NCBI RefSeq assembly: GCF_026616195.1 | Contig: NZ_JANHDH010000003.1 | Span: 124,001-188,000, forward strand | DNA length: 64,000 nucleotides | Reading direction: 5' to 3' | Source of the DNA: Haloarchaeobius amylolyticus | GTDB taxonomy: Archaea > Halobacteriota > Halobacteria > Halobacteriales > Natrialbaceae | Part shown: positions 8,941-18,312 of the stretch, one piece after another | How the letters are laid out: the number at the start of each line of letters is the position of its first letter | Numbering within the stretch: the first letter of the stretch is position 1 | The notes under the pieces: generated by a model | Databases searched by the model: none | Seen by the model: only the letters and a program-made list of their open reading frames with translations | Told to the model about the DNA's origin: nothing | Position numbers and translations under genes: made by a program

Positions 8941-11900
8941 TCAGGCGACCACCCCGCTGGAACCGGTCCCGGTCAGTTGCCCCGGCGTCTGCGGTGTCGC
9001 TGGTGTCTGGACCACGCTGGCGTTCGTCGCAGAGGTGTCGTCCGAATCGCTGGAGTCACCCCAGTCGATGTCGTCCCTGATGAGATCGTTGTCGGGGTTC
9101 TGGCCGTCGGATTCCCGGAGAACCCTGAGGGCGTTCCCGTTGATGTCGGACTCGGCCTTCGGACTCGCAAGGCGCATCTCCACGTCGGTAATTGTCACCG
9201 CGTCACCGTCAATCTTGACGAGGCCCTTCTCGCTGAGTTCTTTCATGGCTTTCAGCCGACCGAGTTTCTTCTGGATGTCATCGGGGTCGACGGCGGAACT
9301 GGACGTGCCACTCTTCGCCTCGTAGTAGACCCAGCGTTGCGAGCCGTCGGGACCGGTGATGGTCACCATATCCAGCTGCGTCTGGGTGGTGAAGGTCTCA
9401 TCGTAGAGGTCCTGCTCCGCTTCGGTGAGGCTCTCGAAGGTGTCGCCGGCGTCCGGGTCACTCCGTTTGGCACCGGGCATCGCGATCTCACGGATGATCT
9501 CGACCTTGGTCTCCTCCTCGAGGGCATCGTCGATGTCGATGGACCCGTCGAGGTTGTAGTCCATCCGCACGGTCGCGGAGGACGGGATGTCGTTGTTGTC
9601 GATGTAGTGCTTGGTGTACCGGACCTCGAACATCGCCCCCTTGACGTTGTTGCTATTCCGTGGCGAGACGTCCTCGATGTCGTCCAACACGCTTTCGAGG
9701 CCATCGACCTGCGGGTTCGTGCGGAGGGAGTCCACGTCGTCGGCGAACTGGAACGCTTTCGCTGGCGTGACAGAGGACCTGTCCCACCCGACGTTCCCGA
9801 GAACGACCCTCCGGACGTCGTCGGCGTTCTCCGACTCGAAGTCGAAGAAGTCGTCGAGGCTCCCGGAGTCGGACTGTCTGAGCTTGCGGAGGCCGGAGAC
9901 GGTCAGTTCGGGTGAGTCCGCCTCGGCGATGCTCGTGACCAGTTCCCGACGAGCGTCGGTGTCGACCTCGTCGAGCGAGCGCCGGAGCGTTCGCTGGTCG
10001 TCGACGTCGAGGTCTGCGTAGCGACGCGTCAGGCCGGCGAGTTCGCCCGGCGTGACCGCGTCGTCGGTCAGGAGCGCACGCAGCGTGGTGTCGTCGGTCT
10101 CGTCGATGAACTCCAGGCCTGCGCCCCGGGAGCGCTGGACCAGGTCCTTCGCGTCGATGCGAGCCGCCTGCGGCAGGTCCTCGATGGTCTCGACGGCCCG
10201 GTCGAGCTGGTCGTAGGAGTCGATGGCGTCGCCGTCGGCAGCACGGGCGACGGCACGGCGGAATCTGGTGTCACCGGGGCCGCCGTCGGTCAGGGCGGTG
10301 ACGGTGTCGGCGTCCGCTTTGCCGACGAGCTTCACTCCGCTTGGGCCGGTCGATTCGACGAGTTCGTCGATTTCGGCGCGGCGAGCCGCGTCGTAGGAGT
10401 CGTACCGCCTGACGACGCGGCCGATGTCGCGGAACTCCACGTCACCGGCGGCGTAGGCCTCCGTGAGTTGCCGCTGGAGTGCGGCCTTGTCACGCAGGTC
10501 GATGAGGTACTGGCGTGGCTGTGGCCGCAGCTCCGAAAGGAGCCGTTTCCCGCTGCTGCCGGTCCGCTTGAGGTAGGTGAGCCCCTTCGCGTAGCGGTCC
10601 GAGTTCGGCCGGCTGGTGAGCCAGTCGAACACGCGCTGTCCGCGGGCATCGTCCGCGAGCCGGGCGATGCGTCGCTGCTCCGGGAGCGGGGTACGTCTGA
10701 GCGTGTCCGCCGTCTGCCCGATCACCGACTTCGCGCGGTCACCGACCTCTACGTCGTCGATGCGTCGGCCGACGCGGAAGTTCACATCGGGAAGCCGGTT
10801 CGCGATGCGACCTCCGGTCCATAACGCGCTTCCGACGGTCGCGCCTTTTATCGAGGCCTTCACCGTGCCGCCGGCCCGGACCAGTGCCGCGATGTAGGGC
10901 AGTCTGGCCGCGGCCTGTGCGGCCTTGGCCTCGGCGTAGACCGGAACGAGGAACGACCCGGCGTAGCCGACACTGTAGCCGATGGCGAACGCCTCCTGAT
11001 ACTTCCCGCCGTCCTCGAAGGGGTTCAACTGCTGGCGGCGGTTCCCGTAGTACTGGACGATGGCCGTGAACGCCTGATGACGCTTCTCGGATTGCGTGGC
11101 GATGGTCTTGAGCTGACCGAGCGCCTGCGCGGTCCGTCTCGCCGCGTCGTCGTACTCGCTCGGGTGTGTGGTGACGTAGGCCGTCCGGACGAGATCCGTG
11201 GCGAAGACGTTGACACCCTGCGAGAGCCCGGAGAGTTCGCCGAAGAAGGCGACGCTGCTCGTCTGCACCCAGGTGCCGACCCCGCCGAAGGGGAACGACG
11301 TCTGGGCGATGCCCTCGGCGATCTTGCCGAAGTTGTTCGGGCCGTAGAACTTGCGCTCGACCTCGGTGCCGTGGACGTCACGGGCGACCACCTTCACGGT
11401 CGCCGGACTCACGTAGCCCGAGAGTGCCGTGCCGATCTGGTCGACCGCACCACGGTCGATGCTGAACCAGACCGCGTCCTCCAGCACGTGCTTCTGGCCG
11501 AAGTAGTCCTGGCTGGCGCGTCGTTCGCCCTTGTAGAACCCGACCACGCCGACCCCGCTCTGGTCGTGGAGCGTGATGGTCACGCGGTAGTTCTCGCGGT
11601 CGCCGTCGGTGTCGACCCAGCCCTGGGTTCGCGGGGGTCTGAAGTCGTGCAGGCGGGCGTACCACTGATTCTCGTACTCCTCGTCGTCCCTGATGGAGTC
11701 CTGGTCGGTGTCAGGGTTGGACGGTGCGAGGCCGAGTGCCTTCTCCTCGCCGTCGGAGAGGCCATCACCGTCGGTGTCGGTCTTCAGTGGCGACGAGCCG
11801 ACAGAGATAGACGTCAGCAGGTCCTCGGCATCGGACTCGTTGTTCCGGACCGCCTCGACGTAGTTCTTCGCGACACCGGGGTCCCTGGCAACGAGAGTAT

Positions 11901-14900
11901 CCCAGCCCCGGAGTTCGACCGCGTCCGAGATCCCGTCGCCGTCGGTGTCGTACTTCGCCGGGTTGGAGGTGGTCCGTGCGATGAATCGGATGTCGTCCCC
12001 TTCGCCCACGGGCGCGAAGGTGACCTCCTCGCTGTCGTTCAGGCCATCGCCGTCGGTGTCGGCGTTGTACGGCGACGTGGTGAACGTCTCACCGGGTCCG
12101 TTCGACATCGTCCACGTCTGTTTCTCGAGGACGTCGGGGAGACCGTCGCCGTCCGAGTCCTTCCGGGTCTGTTCGGTGACGAGCTGCAACCGGGCGTTGA
12201 CCCCGGAGACGTCCACCGAGAAGTTCACTTCGCCGGAGAGGCCGGAGACGTTCACGGTCTCCTGGACGGTCCCGACGGTCCCGATGGTCAGGTCCTTCGT
12301 GACTGTGGTCCCGTCGCCATCCGTCGCGGTGAGCGTCGCGACCGGGTTCACGTCGGTCTGTTCGGTCTGGTAGGCGACCGTGAGTCCCTGCGTGCCCGGT
12401 GCGATGGTCGTGGTGAAGGTTGCGTTCCCCTCGTCGCTCGTGTCGTCACCGCCCCCGGACCCGGTGTCGGGTGCTTCCGGGACCGTGAGCGTCACCGGTT
12501 CGTCCATGTCGAGCGAGATGTTCCGGGGGTTCGTCGCCCGACCGGTGACGACCTGCCACTGGTCGAGCGTCCCCGGGGTCAGGGGCTCCCTCACCGCTTC
12601 GTCGTTGAAGTACGGCGTGATGGTGACCGAGGTGTTCGTCAGGCCGCCCCTGAAGGCTCCACCGTCGGTGTTGTCGTTGTTCCAGGACCAGTCGGGTGAG
12701 GTGCCCGAGTAGCCGAAGTCGCCGCTATCGTCACGGACGACCCAGTAGCCGGAGCCGGGGAGACCATCGAAGTCCATCGACACTGCGGCCCCGGACCCGT
12801 CACGTGGTTTGTCGTGAATCAGGACGAGGCTCAGCCCCTCGGGGCCGGACCAGAAGAACAACCGGCTCACGTCGCTCTTCGCGACGGGGAGTGGCGAGTT
12901 GATCTCCGCATTGCCATAGTTGTAGAACCGCTCGATGGTCTGACCGTTGCTGAGCGGCACAACCTCGAACGTCTCGCCGCCCTGTTCGACGGTTATCTTC
13001 CGCGCGCTGGGCTCGCCACCCAGGACGAGCGTGGTCTCGTTCGTGACGTTACAGGAGTTCTCGCACTGGAACTCGGAGAGGTTCGCGAACGAGACCGGTG
13101 TCGCGTTCCCGCCGCCGGGACCGAGGTCAACGAAGCCGGTCCACTCGTCCGTGTCCAGCACGGTGAAGAACGAGAACGAGGAGACGTTCGCGACCGCGGT
13201 CCCGTTCTTGATGGTCGTGTTCACGGGATGCCACCGCCCCTCGACGGAGCCGTTCCACTTGTACACGACGAGGTCCTCGTAGGCCGATTCCGGGACCGAC
13301 TCGTCGATGGGGATGCGGACCGTCGCGTTGTCGAAATCGGTCCGGTTCTGGACGCGGACGGTCGGTCCGGCCGTGGCGTTCGTCCCGCTGAAGTACGATG
13401 GCTGTTCCGTGATGTCGGCCTCGACGGCACCCTGGCCGCGAAGGTCGAGTTGCACGCCGGTCTCGGCGTCGGTGACGGTCCGCTCGAAGGTCTCGTTCCC
13501 GTCGAGGACGCCATCGTCGTCGGTGTCCGGGTCCGTCGGGTCGGTGCCGAGTTCCGGTTCCTCGGGGTCGAGGAGACCGTCGTCGTCGGAGTCGGCGCGG
13601 ATCGGGTTCGTGCCGTTCGCGACCTCCTGACCGTCGGTGATGCCGTCACCGTCGGTGTCGGCGACGCGCAGTGCGGAGTGGGCGTCCGCCTCCTCTGCGT
13701 TCGTCAGTCCGTCACCGTCTGGGTCGGCGGCCCCGTCCAGCGTCCCGTCCCCGTCCGTGTCGGCGGTGAGGGGGTCGACACCGGCGGTCCGATGCTCGAA
13801 GCCGTCGGAGAGCCCGTCACCGTCCGTGTCGGCCTCGAACGGGTCGGTGCCCAGCGTATACTCGCGGAAGGCACCGAGCGTGTCGTTGTCGAAGTCCTCC
13901 ATCCCGTCGATGACGCCGTCATCACCGTCGTCGACCGCCGTCGCTGGCGCATCGCTGTCGTTGTCCGTGGGGTCGGTTCCCGTGACGTTCTTCTCGTAGA
14001 AGTCCGGGAGGCCGTCCTCGTCCTTGTCGTTGTCGAGGTATGCGGGGACGGTGTCGTTGTCATGGTCGACGGTCCCCTCGACCCGGTCGCTGGCACCGTC
14101 GCCGTCGGCGTCCGTATCGAGCCAGTTGAACGTCCCGTCGTAATCGTAGTCGAGGAAGAGTTCCTTGCCGTCCTCGACCTCGGTGCGGGTCGGGATGGTG
14201 TCACCGTCGTCGTCCGGGTCCCGGAAGTTCTCGATGCCATTGGCGTCGGTGTCAGCCCGCCCTTCGACGTAGTCGGGCAGATGGTCCGCGTCACTGTCGC
14301 TGTCGAGCGCGTCGATGGCGAGGTCGCCATCGCTGTCGATCGGGAAGCCACCGAGGGTCTCGACGCCGTCGTCGATACCGTCAGCGTCGGTGTCGGCGAG
14401 GGTTGCGTTCGTCCCGAGTTCTCGTTCCCGAGCGTCGGAGACGCCATCGCCGTCCGTGTCGGTCAGGTTCGGCTCGACGTCCAGCCGGTCGAGTCGCTCC
14501 AGGACGAGCGTCGCCTGTCTGTACCCAACATGGTACTGTCTGATGGCCTTCGCACGCGCGGAGACCGAACGCTGGAGTTTCGTGTCAGAGTCGATGGGGT
14601 CCCGGGCCTTCTCTGCGCGTTCGTAGGCTCGTCGTGCGTTCTCGAGGTGTGATTCGAGGCTCCGAAGTTGTCCCTTCGACAGGTTCGAACGGGCGTGGTC
14701 GAGGGTCCACTCAGCCTTCGCGAGGCGCCAGCGAGCGGTGCGGTTCGCCGCGACGACCGTCGTCACGGACACGGTCCTGACCGTGTCGGTCTCGGAGTCG
14801 TTCAGCGCCCGCTTGCCGTTACTGCTCGCGACGAACGCGTGGAGTGCAGACGTCCCTTGCGCGGCTGCCTGAAGTGCAGAGACGTCCGCATCGACCGGGT

Positions 14901-15246
14901 CGTCGAACCCGTCGACGACCTCCTCGTACCTGTCATCGGCCCGGTCGAGATGTGACTGCTTCCCGGGGTGGTCCGCTTCCAGCGTCTCGAGTTCGCGCTG
15001 TGCTGCAGCGAACACCGAGAGTGGCGCCCGTCTGGGTATCGTGTCGGTCCGCACCCGATTCTGGACTAGTTCTCCGGTCGCGCTCGCAGTGTTCGGTTCT
15101 TCACCAATCGTCTCCCTGTCACCAGCTGACCGGTCTGGTTGCGCCACGCCTGGCACTGCAACCAGTGATCCGACCATGAGAAGAACAGCGAAAAGAGCGA
15201 ATGAAACGTGTTTTCTCGACGTTCTATCCGTCTCGCGTCGGCTCAT
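8941..15246 (-). CDS. Giant secreted TSP type 3 repeat protein with C-terminal PD-(D/E)XK nuclease-like domain; candidate polymorphic toxin
   Basis: I place the start at the ATG at 15246 because GGTGAG lies 9 nt upstream. ATG 15270 and TTG 15279 are alternatives. Parts in order: Sec-type signal peptide (about 1-35); a helical region (60-255); DTDGDGxxD thrombospondin type 3 Ca2+ repeats (about 261-583); beta-rich domains; a second TSP3 cluster (about 1028-1186); an Ig-like domain (about 1210-1306); a hydrophobic Ala/Gly-rich stretch (about 1313-1490); a long helical region (about 1496-1850); a C-terminal alpha/beta domain (about 1861-2026); and a Ser/Thr/Pro tail. The C-terminal domain shows a helix with MFEVRY (Glu about 1873), QLDMV (Asp about 1959) and YYEAKSG (Glu about 1976, Lys about 1978), which is the E...D...ExK pattern of PD-(D/E)XK nucleases. 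Delivery of a nuclease tip into competitor cells is my inference. A surface structural protein is the alternative. Confidence 0.85.
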   Translation of the reverse strand: MSRRETDRTSRKHVSFALFAVLLMVGSLVAVPGVAQPDRSAGDRETIGEEPNTASATGELVQNRVRTDTIPRRAPLSVFAAAQRELETLEADHPGKQSHLDRADDRYEEVVDGFDDPVDADVSALQAAAQGTSALHAFVASSNGKRALNDSETDTVRTVSVTTVVAANRTARWRLAKAEWTLDHARSNLSKGQLRSLESHLENARRAYERAEKARDPIDSDTKLQRSVSARAKAIRQYHVGYRQATLVLERLDRLDVEPNLTDTDGDGVSDARERELGTNATLADTDADGIDDGVETLGGFPIDSDGDLAIDALDSDSDADHLPDYVEGRADTDANGIENFRDPDDDGDTIPTRTEVEDGKELFLDYDYDGTFNWLDTDADGDGASDRVEGTVDHDNDTVPAYLDNDKDEDGLPDFYEKNVTGTDPTDNDSDAPATAVDDGDDGVIDGMEDFDNDTLGAFREYTLGTDPFEADTDGDGLSDGFEHRTAGVDPLTADTDGDGTLDGAADPDGDGLTNAEEADAHSALRVADTDGDGITDGQEVANGTNPIRADSDDDGLLDPEEPELGTDPTDPDTDDDGVLDGNETFERTVTDAETGVQLDLRGQGAVEADITEQPSYFSGTNATAGPTVRVQNRTDFDNATVRIPIDESVPESAYEDLVVYKWNGSVEGRWHPVNTTIKNGTAVANVSSFSFFTVLDTDEWTGFVDLGPGGGNATPVSFANLSEFQCENSCNVTNETTLVLGGEPSARKITVEQGGETFEVVPLSNGQTIERFYNYGNAEINSPLPVAKSDVSRLFFWSGPEGLSLVLIHDKPRDGSGAAVSMDFDGLPGSGYWVVRDDSGDFGYSGTSPDWSWNNDNTDGGAFRGGLTNTSVTITPYFNDEAVREPLTPGTLDQWQVVTGRATNPRNISLDMDEPVTLTVPEAPDTGSGGGDDTSDEGNATFTTTIAPGTQGLTVAYQTEQTDVNPVATLTATDGDGTTVTKDLTIGTVGTVQETVNVSGLSGEVNFSVDVSGVNARLQLVTEQTRKDSDGDGLPDVLEKQTWTMSNGPGETFTTSPYNADTDGDGLNDSEEVTFAPVGEGDDIRFIARTTSNPAKYDTDGDGISDAVELRGWDTLVARDPGVAKNYVEAVRNNESDAEDLLTSISVGSSPLKTDTDGDGLSDGEEKALGLAPSNPDTDQDSIRDDEEYENQWYARLHDFRPPRTQGWVDTDGDRENYRVTITLHDQSGVGVVGFYKGERRASQDYFGQKHVLEDAVWFSIDRGAVDQIGTALSGYVSPATVKVVARDVHGTEVERKFYGPNNFGKIAEGIAQTSFPFGGVGTWVQTSSVAFFGELSGLSQGVNVFATDLVRTAYVTTHPSEYDDAARRTAQALGQLKTIATQSEKRHQAFTAIVQYYGNRRQQLNPFEDGGKYQEAFAIGYSVGYAGSFLVPVYAEAKAAQAAARLPYIAALVRAGGTVKASIKGATVGSALWTGGRIANRLPDVNFRVGRRIDDVEVGDRAKSVIGQTADTLRRTPLPEQRRIARLADDARGQRVFDWLTSRPNSDRYAKGLTYLKRTGSSGKRLLSELRPQPRQYLIDLRDKAALQRQLTEAYAAGDVEFRDIGRVVRRYDSYDAARRAEIDELVESTGPSGVKLVGKADADTVTALTDGGPGDTRFRRAVARAADGDAIDSYDQLDRAVETIEDLPQAARIDAKDLVQRSRGAGLEFIDETDDTTLRALLTDDAVTPGELAGLTRRYADLDVDDQRTLRRSLDEVDTDARRELVTSIAEADSPELTVSGLRKLRQSDSGSLDDFFDFESENADDVRRVVLGNVGWDRSSVTPAKAFQFADDVDSLRTNPQVDGLESVLDDIEDVSPRNSNNVKGAMFEVRYTKHYIDNNDIPSSATVRMDYNLDGSIDIDDALEEETKVEIIREIAMPGAKRSDPDAGDTFESLTEAEQDLYDETFTTQTQLDMVTITGPDGSQRWVYYEAKSGTSSSAVDPDDIQKKLGRLKAMKELSEKGLVKIDGDAVTITDVEMRLASPKAESDINGNALRVLRESDGQNPDNDLIRDDIDWGDSSDSDDTSATNASVVQTPATPQTPGQLTGTGSSGVVA

Positions 15247-15276
15247 GTGTTGGTGCTCACCATGTGACATTACCAA

Positions 15277-15301
15277 CAACTAACATCATCTAACTTAGTT
15301 G
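15277..15301. promoter_or_regulatory. Inverted repeat upstream of the toxin-like giant gene
   Basis: CAACTAA (15277-15283) and TTAGTTG (15295-15301) are perfect inverted arms with an 11-nt spacer, 31 nt before the preferred start. The region is AT-rich compared with its surroundings. It could be an operator or part of the core promoter. Confidence 0.35.
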
Positions 15302-15556
15302 TACTGGTGGCGTGAATGTCTGGTTGAATTAAGTTGGACAACTGTGACTATCGCCGTTCTCACTGGTCGATGGCCCTCGGCGCAGGCCGGTTTCGAGGCC
15401 CACGGTGTGCGCATCGCGAGGAACCCTGCGAACCGCTTCAAAGAATCCGAAGAATCCTCTCTCTGACCTGAACCGTTCCGGAGTCGCTGCCGTCCTCGTG
15501 CGACGGCTCTGCACGACTCCCGTTCGCTCATGGGCCAGGCCGTGGTACCTGGTGGC

Positions 15557-16039
15557 ATGCTCAGCGTAGGACAGCAAGCCCCGGACTTCACGCTTCCCGG
15601 GGCCGCCGCTGGCTCGATCGAGACGCACGGCCTCTCGGAGTACACCGACCGCGGGTGGGCGGTCATCCTGGTCTTCTACCCCTTCGACTTCCATCCCGCC
15701 TGTACCGACCAGTGGTGTTCGCTGCGTGATGCGGACTGGCTCACGATGCTGGACGACGTCGTCGTCCTCGGCGTCGGGGCGGATGCCGCCTACGCCCACC
15801 GCGAGTACGCGGACAGGCACAACATCCAGTTCCCACTGCTCGCGGACACGGACGGCGAGGTCAGCCGTGCCTACGGCGTCCTGACCGAGGAGTTCGAAGA
15901 ACACCGTGCCGTCCCGGCCCGGGCGACGTTCGTCGTCGACGGCGACCAGGTCGTCCGCTTCGCGTGGGCGGCGAGCGGGCCGGAGGACCAGCCGAACCTC
16001 GACGCCCTGCAGACGGCGACCACCGGGCGGGACAGGTAG
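15557..16039 (+). CDS. Peroxiredoxin, BCP/AhpC-TSA type
   Basis: This is a thiol peroxidase of about 160 residues that would reduce H2O2 and organic hydroperoxides in the cytoplasm. MLSVGQQAPDFTLPG opens the thioredoxin-like fold. The active site FYPFDFHPACTDQWC places the peroxidatic Cys near residue 49 and a second Cys at 54, the CxxxxC spacing of BCP-type enzymes. The Pro before the Cys is followed by Ala instead of the usual Gly. The start at 15557 fits the family N-terminus; an in-frame ATG at 15530 would add nine residues with no family support. It stands alone, with no reductase next to it. Confidence 0.9.
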   Translation: MLSVGQQAPDFTLPGAAAGSIETHGLSEYTDRGWAVILVFYPFDFHPACTDQWCSLRDADWLTMLDDVVVLGVGADAAYAHREYADRHNIQFPLLADTDGEVSRAYGVLTEEFEEHRAVPARATFVVDGDQVVRFAWAASGPEDQPNLDALQTATTGRDR

Positions 16040-16334
16040 CAGACTGGTAGAAGTGGGTTGGAGCCGATGGCCGGCTCTCACTTCAGGCAGCCGTCTTGCC
16101 ACGCGACATGCGGCCATGGGTGGTCGAGTCACTCCGGGCCCTTCGGCGGCGATTCCAGCGAACGTTCACCGACCCGTAAACGACCGCGAACCATCCCATC
16201 GCGTTCAACCCCGTTCAGAAAGTTCCAGACCGCCAAAAACAGCGTCAGAGCAGTTCAAACCACTGAAACGTCTGAACGTCTCTCCCCCTTCAAGTACCTC
16301 CCACTCCATCGAATCGAGTGGAGGCACCCCACCC

Positions 16335-16745
16335 ATGAAGCTCTCCAGGCTGACCGCGGTCGCACTGGCCGCCCTGCTCGTGAGTGCAGGCACCGCTGCG
16401 GCCGCGACCGGTTCGTCGAACAGCTCGCTGGCCGTCGGAGACGACGACACGTCGCCGGTCCCAGCTGACGACCACGCGAACGAGACTGCACGCGAGCAGG
16501 CGCCCGCCCAGGGCGGGGAGGGGCAGCTCCCCGACCAGGCGGCCAGCCGGGGTCCGCCCGTCGACCTCCCGGACGCCATCCCTGACCACGTCGAGGACCG
16601 CGTCGAGACCATCCACGCGCACATCGACCAGTTCGTCGACGGTGCGCTGGACGCGACGCTCGGGCAGGTCCTCGGTGGTCTGAACGAGGACGCCGGGACG
16701 GACGCCCAGAACGACACCGGTACGAACGCCTCCGCGAGCGTCTGA
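16335..16745 (+). CDS. Small secreted acidic protein of unknown function
   Basis: The product has 136 residues. A signal peptide (MKLSRLTAVALAALLVSAG, cleavage likely near AAAA at 22-25) is followed by a low-complexity acidic region, a Pro/Asp segment, one amphipathic helix (about 85-110) and an Asn/Thr-rich tail with sequons. There is no lipobox or sortase motif, so it is probably released or loosely associated with the envelope. I do not recognise a family. The longer in-frame extension upstream is a shadow of the peroxiredoxin region; the start is set by the signal peptide. Confidence 0.75.
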   Translation: MKLSRLTAVALAALLVSAGTAAAATGSSNSSLAVGDDDTSPVPADDHANETAREQAPAQGGEGQLPDQAASRGPPVDLPDAIPDHVEDRVETIHAHIDQFVDGALDATLGQVLGGLNEDAGTDAQNDTGTNASASV

Positions 16746-17101
16746 GTCACCCCCGTGACTGGGACGTGAGCTCCCGCGACCCACTCACACCACTCCCACC
16801 CATCGGAACTTCCACCCCCTTCCCCCCACCACCCTCAGTTCGTTGCGACCCTCGTGCACAGCATTCTGCCCAGTTGCCGAACGAGGGTTCGCTCGGTACT
16901 TCGCTTCGTACCTCGCTCCGTCACCGTAGCCTGCGGCGACGAACTGGACCGGGTACCAAGTTCAGAGTAGACTCTCACCGAACCGGAAGCCAGTGCTGGC
17001 GCTGGTGAATCCTTCTGTGCGACGTTGATTCGACACTGTGACCGACCTGAACAGGCAGTCCGAGAGTGTGCTCGGACAGGGCTGTCTCGGGGCCGCCAGG
17101 C
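16746..17101. other. Gene-free stretch with pyrimidine tract and short repeats
   Basis: This is 356 bases between two convergent genes. It holds a C/T-rich tract (about 16780-16832) and a run of degenerate TCGCTCGGTAC/TCGCTTCGTAC direct repeats (about 16888-16920). I see no credible ORF or RNA gene. Confidence 0.5.
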
Positions 17102-18097
17102 TCAGCTGGCGTCGGGTTCGTCGGCCGACTTCTCCAGGTACTCCGCGATCGTCTCGTCGTCGAGTTCCTCGAGGAGCGTCTGGTCGTCGAGGGCTTCGAC
17201 GACGCGGTCGGTCCCGATGGCATCGAGGACGCGATCGCGGCCGACCACCGCGACGAACCGGGCGAGACCTGACTCGAAGCGTCGGTCGGCCTCCTCGTCA
17301 CCGACCTTCGTCTCGAACGCCCGGTCGATGTAGCGCTCGCGGAGCTCCCGCCGACGCTCGTCGTCGACCCCGTCGGCGTCGAACTCGTTCTCGAACCACT
17401 CGCGCCAGCGGTCGCGCTCGGCCCACTCCCCGGTGAACTCCGACTCGCTGCGCAGCCAGTCGTACTCGGGAGCGACCTCGCCCGAGAGGCCCCGGGCACG
17501 ACGTTCGTCTTCGATGAGCGACCGGGCCACGTGGGCCCCGTTCCCGGCAGCGACGATGGCCTGTGCGCTGCGACCGCCTGCGGGCGAGGCGACGTACAGG
17601 CCGTCGACCGGGGTCCGACCATCCGCGTCCGCGTACGCCGGGTCGAAGTGCTCTTCGAGTTCGCCGTGGTGTTCGTGCTCGTGGAACATCTCGTCCTCGT
17701 CGTCCAGTCCGCGGAGGTACGACCCGTCGTACCAGGCCGCGGCGATGACGGACTCCGCACCGACGCGGCGCCCGTCCTGTGTCTCGACGACGAATCCCGA
17801 CGTGTCCTCGGCGCGTTCGACGGCGACGACCATGTCGGCGAGGAGGGTCGCGCCGACCTCCTCGACGTGGGCGTGCATCAGGTCCCGGAACGCGTCGACG
17901 TCCATCCCGGCCGGGAAGCCGAGATAGTTCTCCAGGTAGGCACACCGGGGGAGGGCCGCGTTGCCGCGGTCGAAGACCACGGTGTCGAGGCCGTATCTGG
18001 CCGTGAACACCGCGGCGGAACAGCCGGCTGGCCCGCCACCGACCACGACGACGTCGGTCTCGTCTGTGACCGACGCCCGTGACTCGGATTCCGTCAT
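17102..18097 (-). CDS. FAD-dependent NAD(P)/FAD oxidoreductase, thioredoxin-reductase-like
   Basis: The product has 331 residues. The N-terminus has a Rossmann dinucleotide site VVVGGGPAGCSAA (about residues 17-29) and a second FAD-binding motif VDGLYVASPAGG, where the family usually has GLYAAGD. There is no CxxC redox pair, so it is not a true thioredoxin reductase. The C-terminal third is a haloarchaeal helical acidic extension. A GGGGGTGT sequence lies about 9 nt before ATG 18097 and serves as the ribosome site; in-frame codons far upstream are shadow. It is a paralogue of the FAD oxidoreductase at 58098-58841 in the iron region. Substrate unknown; a ferric-siderophore or flavin-linked reductase role is possible. 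Confidence 0.85.
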   Translation of the reverse strand: MTESESRASVTDETDVVVVGGGPAGCSAAVFTARYGLDTVVFDRGNAALPRCAYLENYLGFPAGMDVDAFRDLMHAHVEEVGATLLADMVVAVERAEDTSGFVVETQDGRRVGAESVIAAAWYDGSYLRGLDDEDEMFHEHEHHGELEEHFDPAYADADGRTPVDGLYVASPAGGRSAQAIVAAGNGAHVARSLIEDERRARGLSGEVAPEYDWLRSESEFTGEWAERDRWREWFENEFDADGVDDERRRELRERYIDRAFETKVGDEEADRRFESGLARFVAVVGRDRVLDAIGTDRVVEALDDQTLLEELDDETIAEYLEKSADEPDAS

Positions 18098-18279
18098 CGA
18101 CCAGTGACACCCCCAACCGGCCCCGAGGGGGTCCGGTCCAGCGATATCCCGAGTACGTTCGTCCCTGTTCGCATACCCAGAATGGCTCTCTATCACGGTA
18201 AACACCTTTCGGACCGTGGGGTTTCGGGAAGCGGGTAGGGAGGAGTCCTCAGCAGGGCACAGCCGAGCCGCTGATAGAG

Positions 18280-18312
18280 ATATATCCGTGGTTCTCGTAC
18301 TGCTACACGCAA
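18280..18312 (+). promoter_or_regulatory. TATA box for a leaderless transcript of the small ORF-dps pair
   Basis: AGATATAT near 18278-18285 is the best TATA box in this gap. Transcription would begin about 25 nt downstream, close to the ATG at 18312, so the first translated ORF would be the 45-codon one and not dps. Confidence 0.45.

Noticed and set aside
11077-14652. Long plus-strand ORFs inside the toxin-like gene
   Set aside because: They are antisense shadows of the acidic TSP3-repeat coding sequence, with no ribosome site or family features.
16888-16920. Degenerate TCGCT-TCGTAC repeats as a CRISPR-like array
   Set aside because: The units are too short and irregular, without spacer structure.
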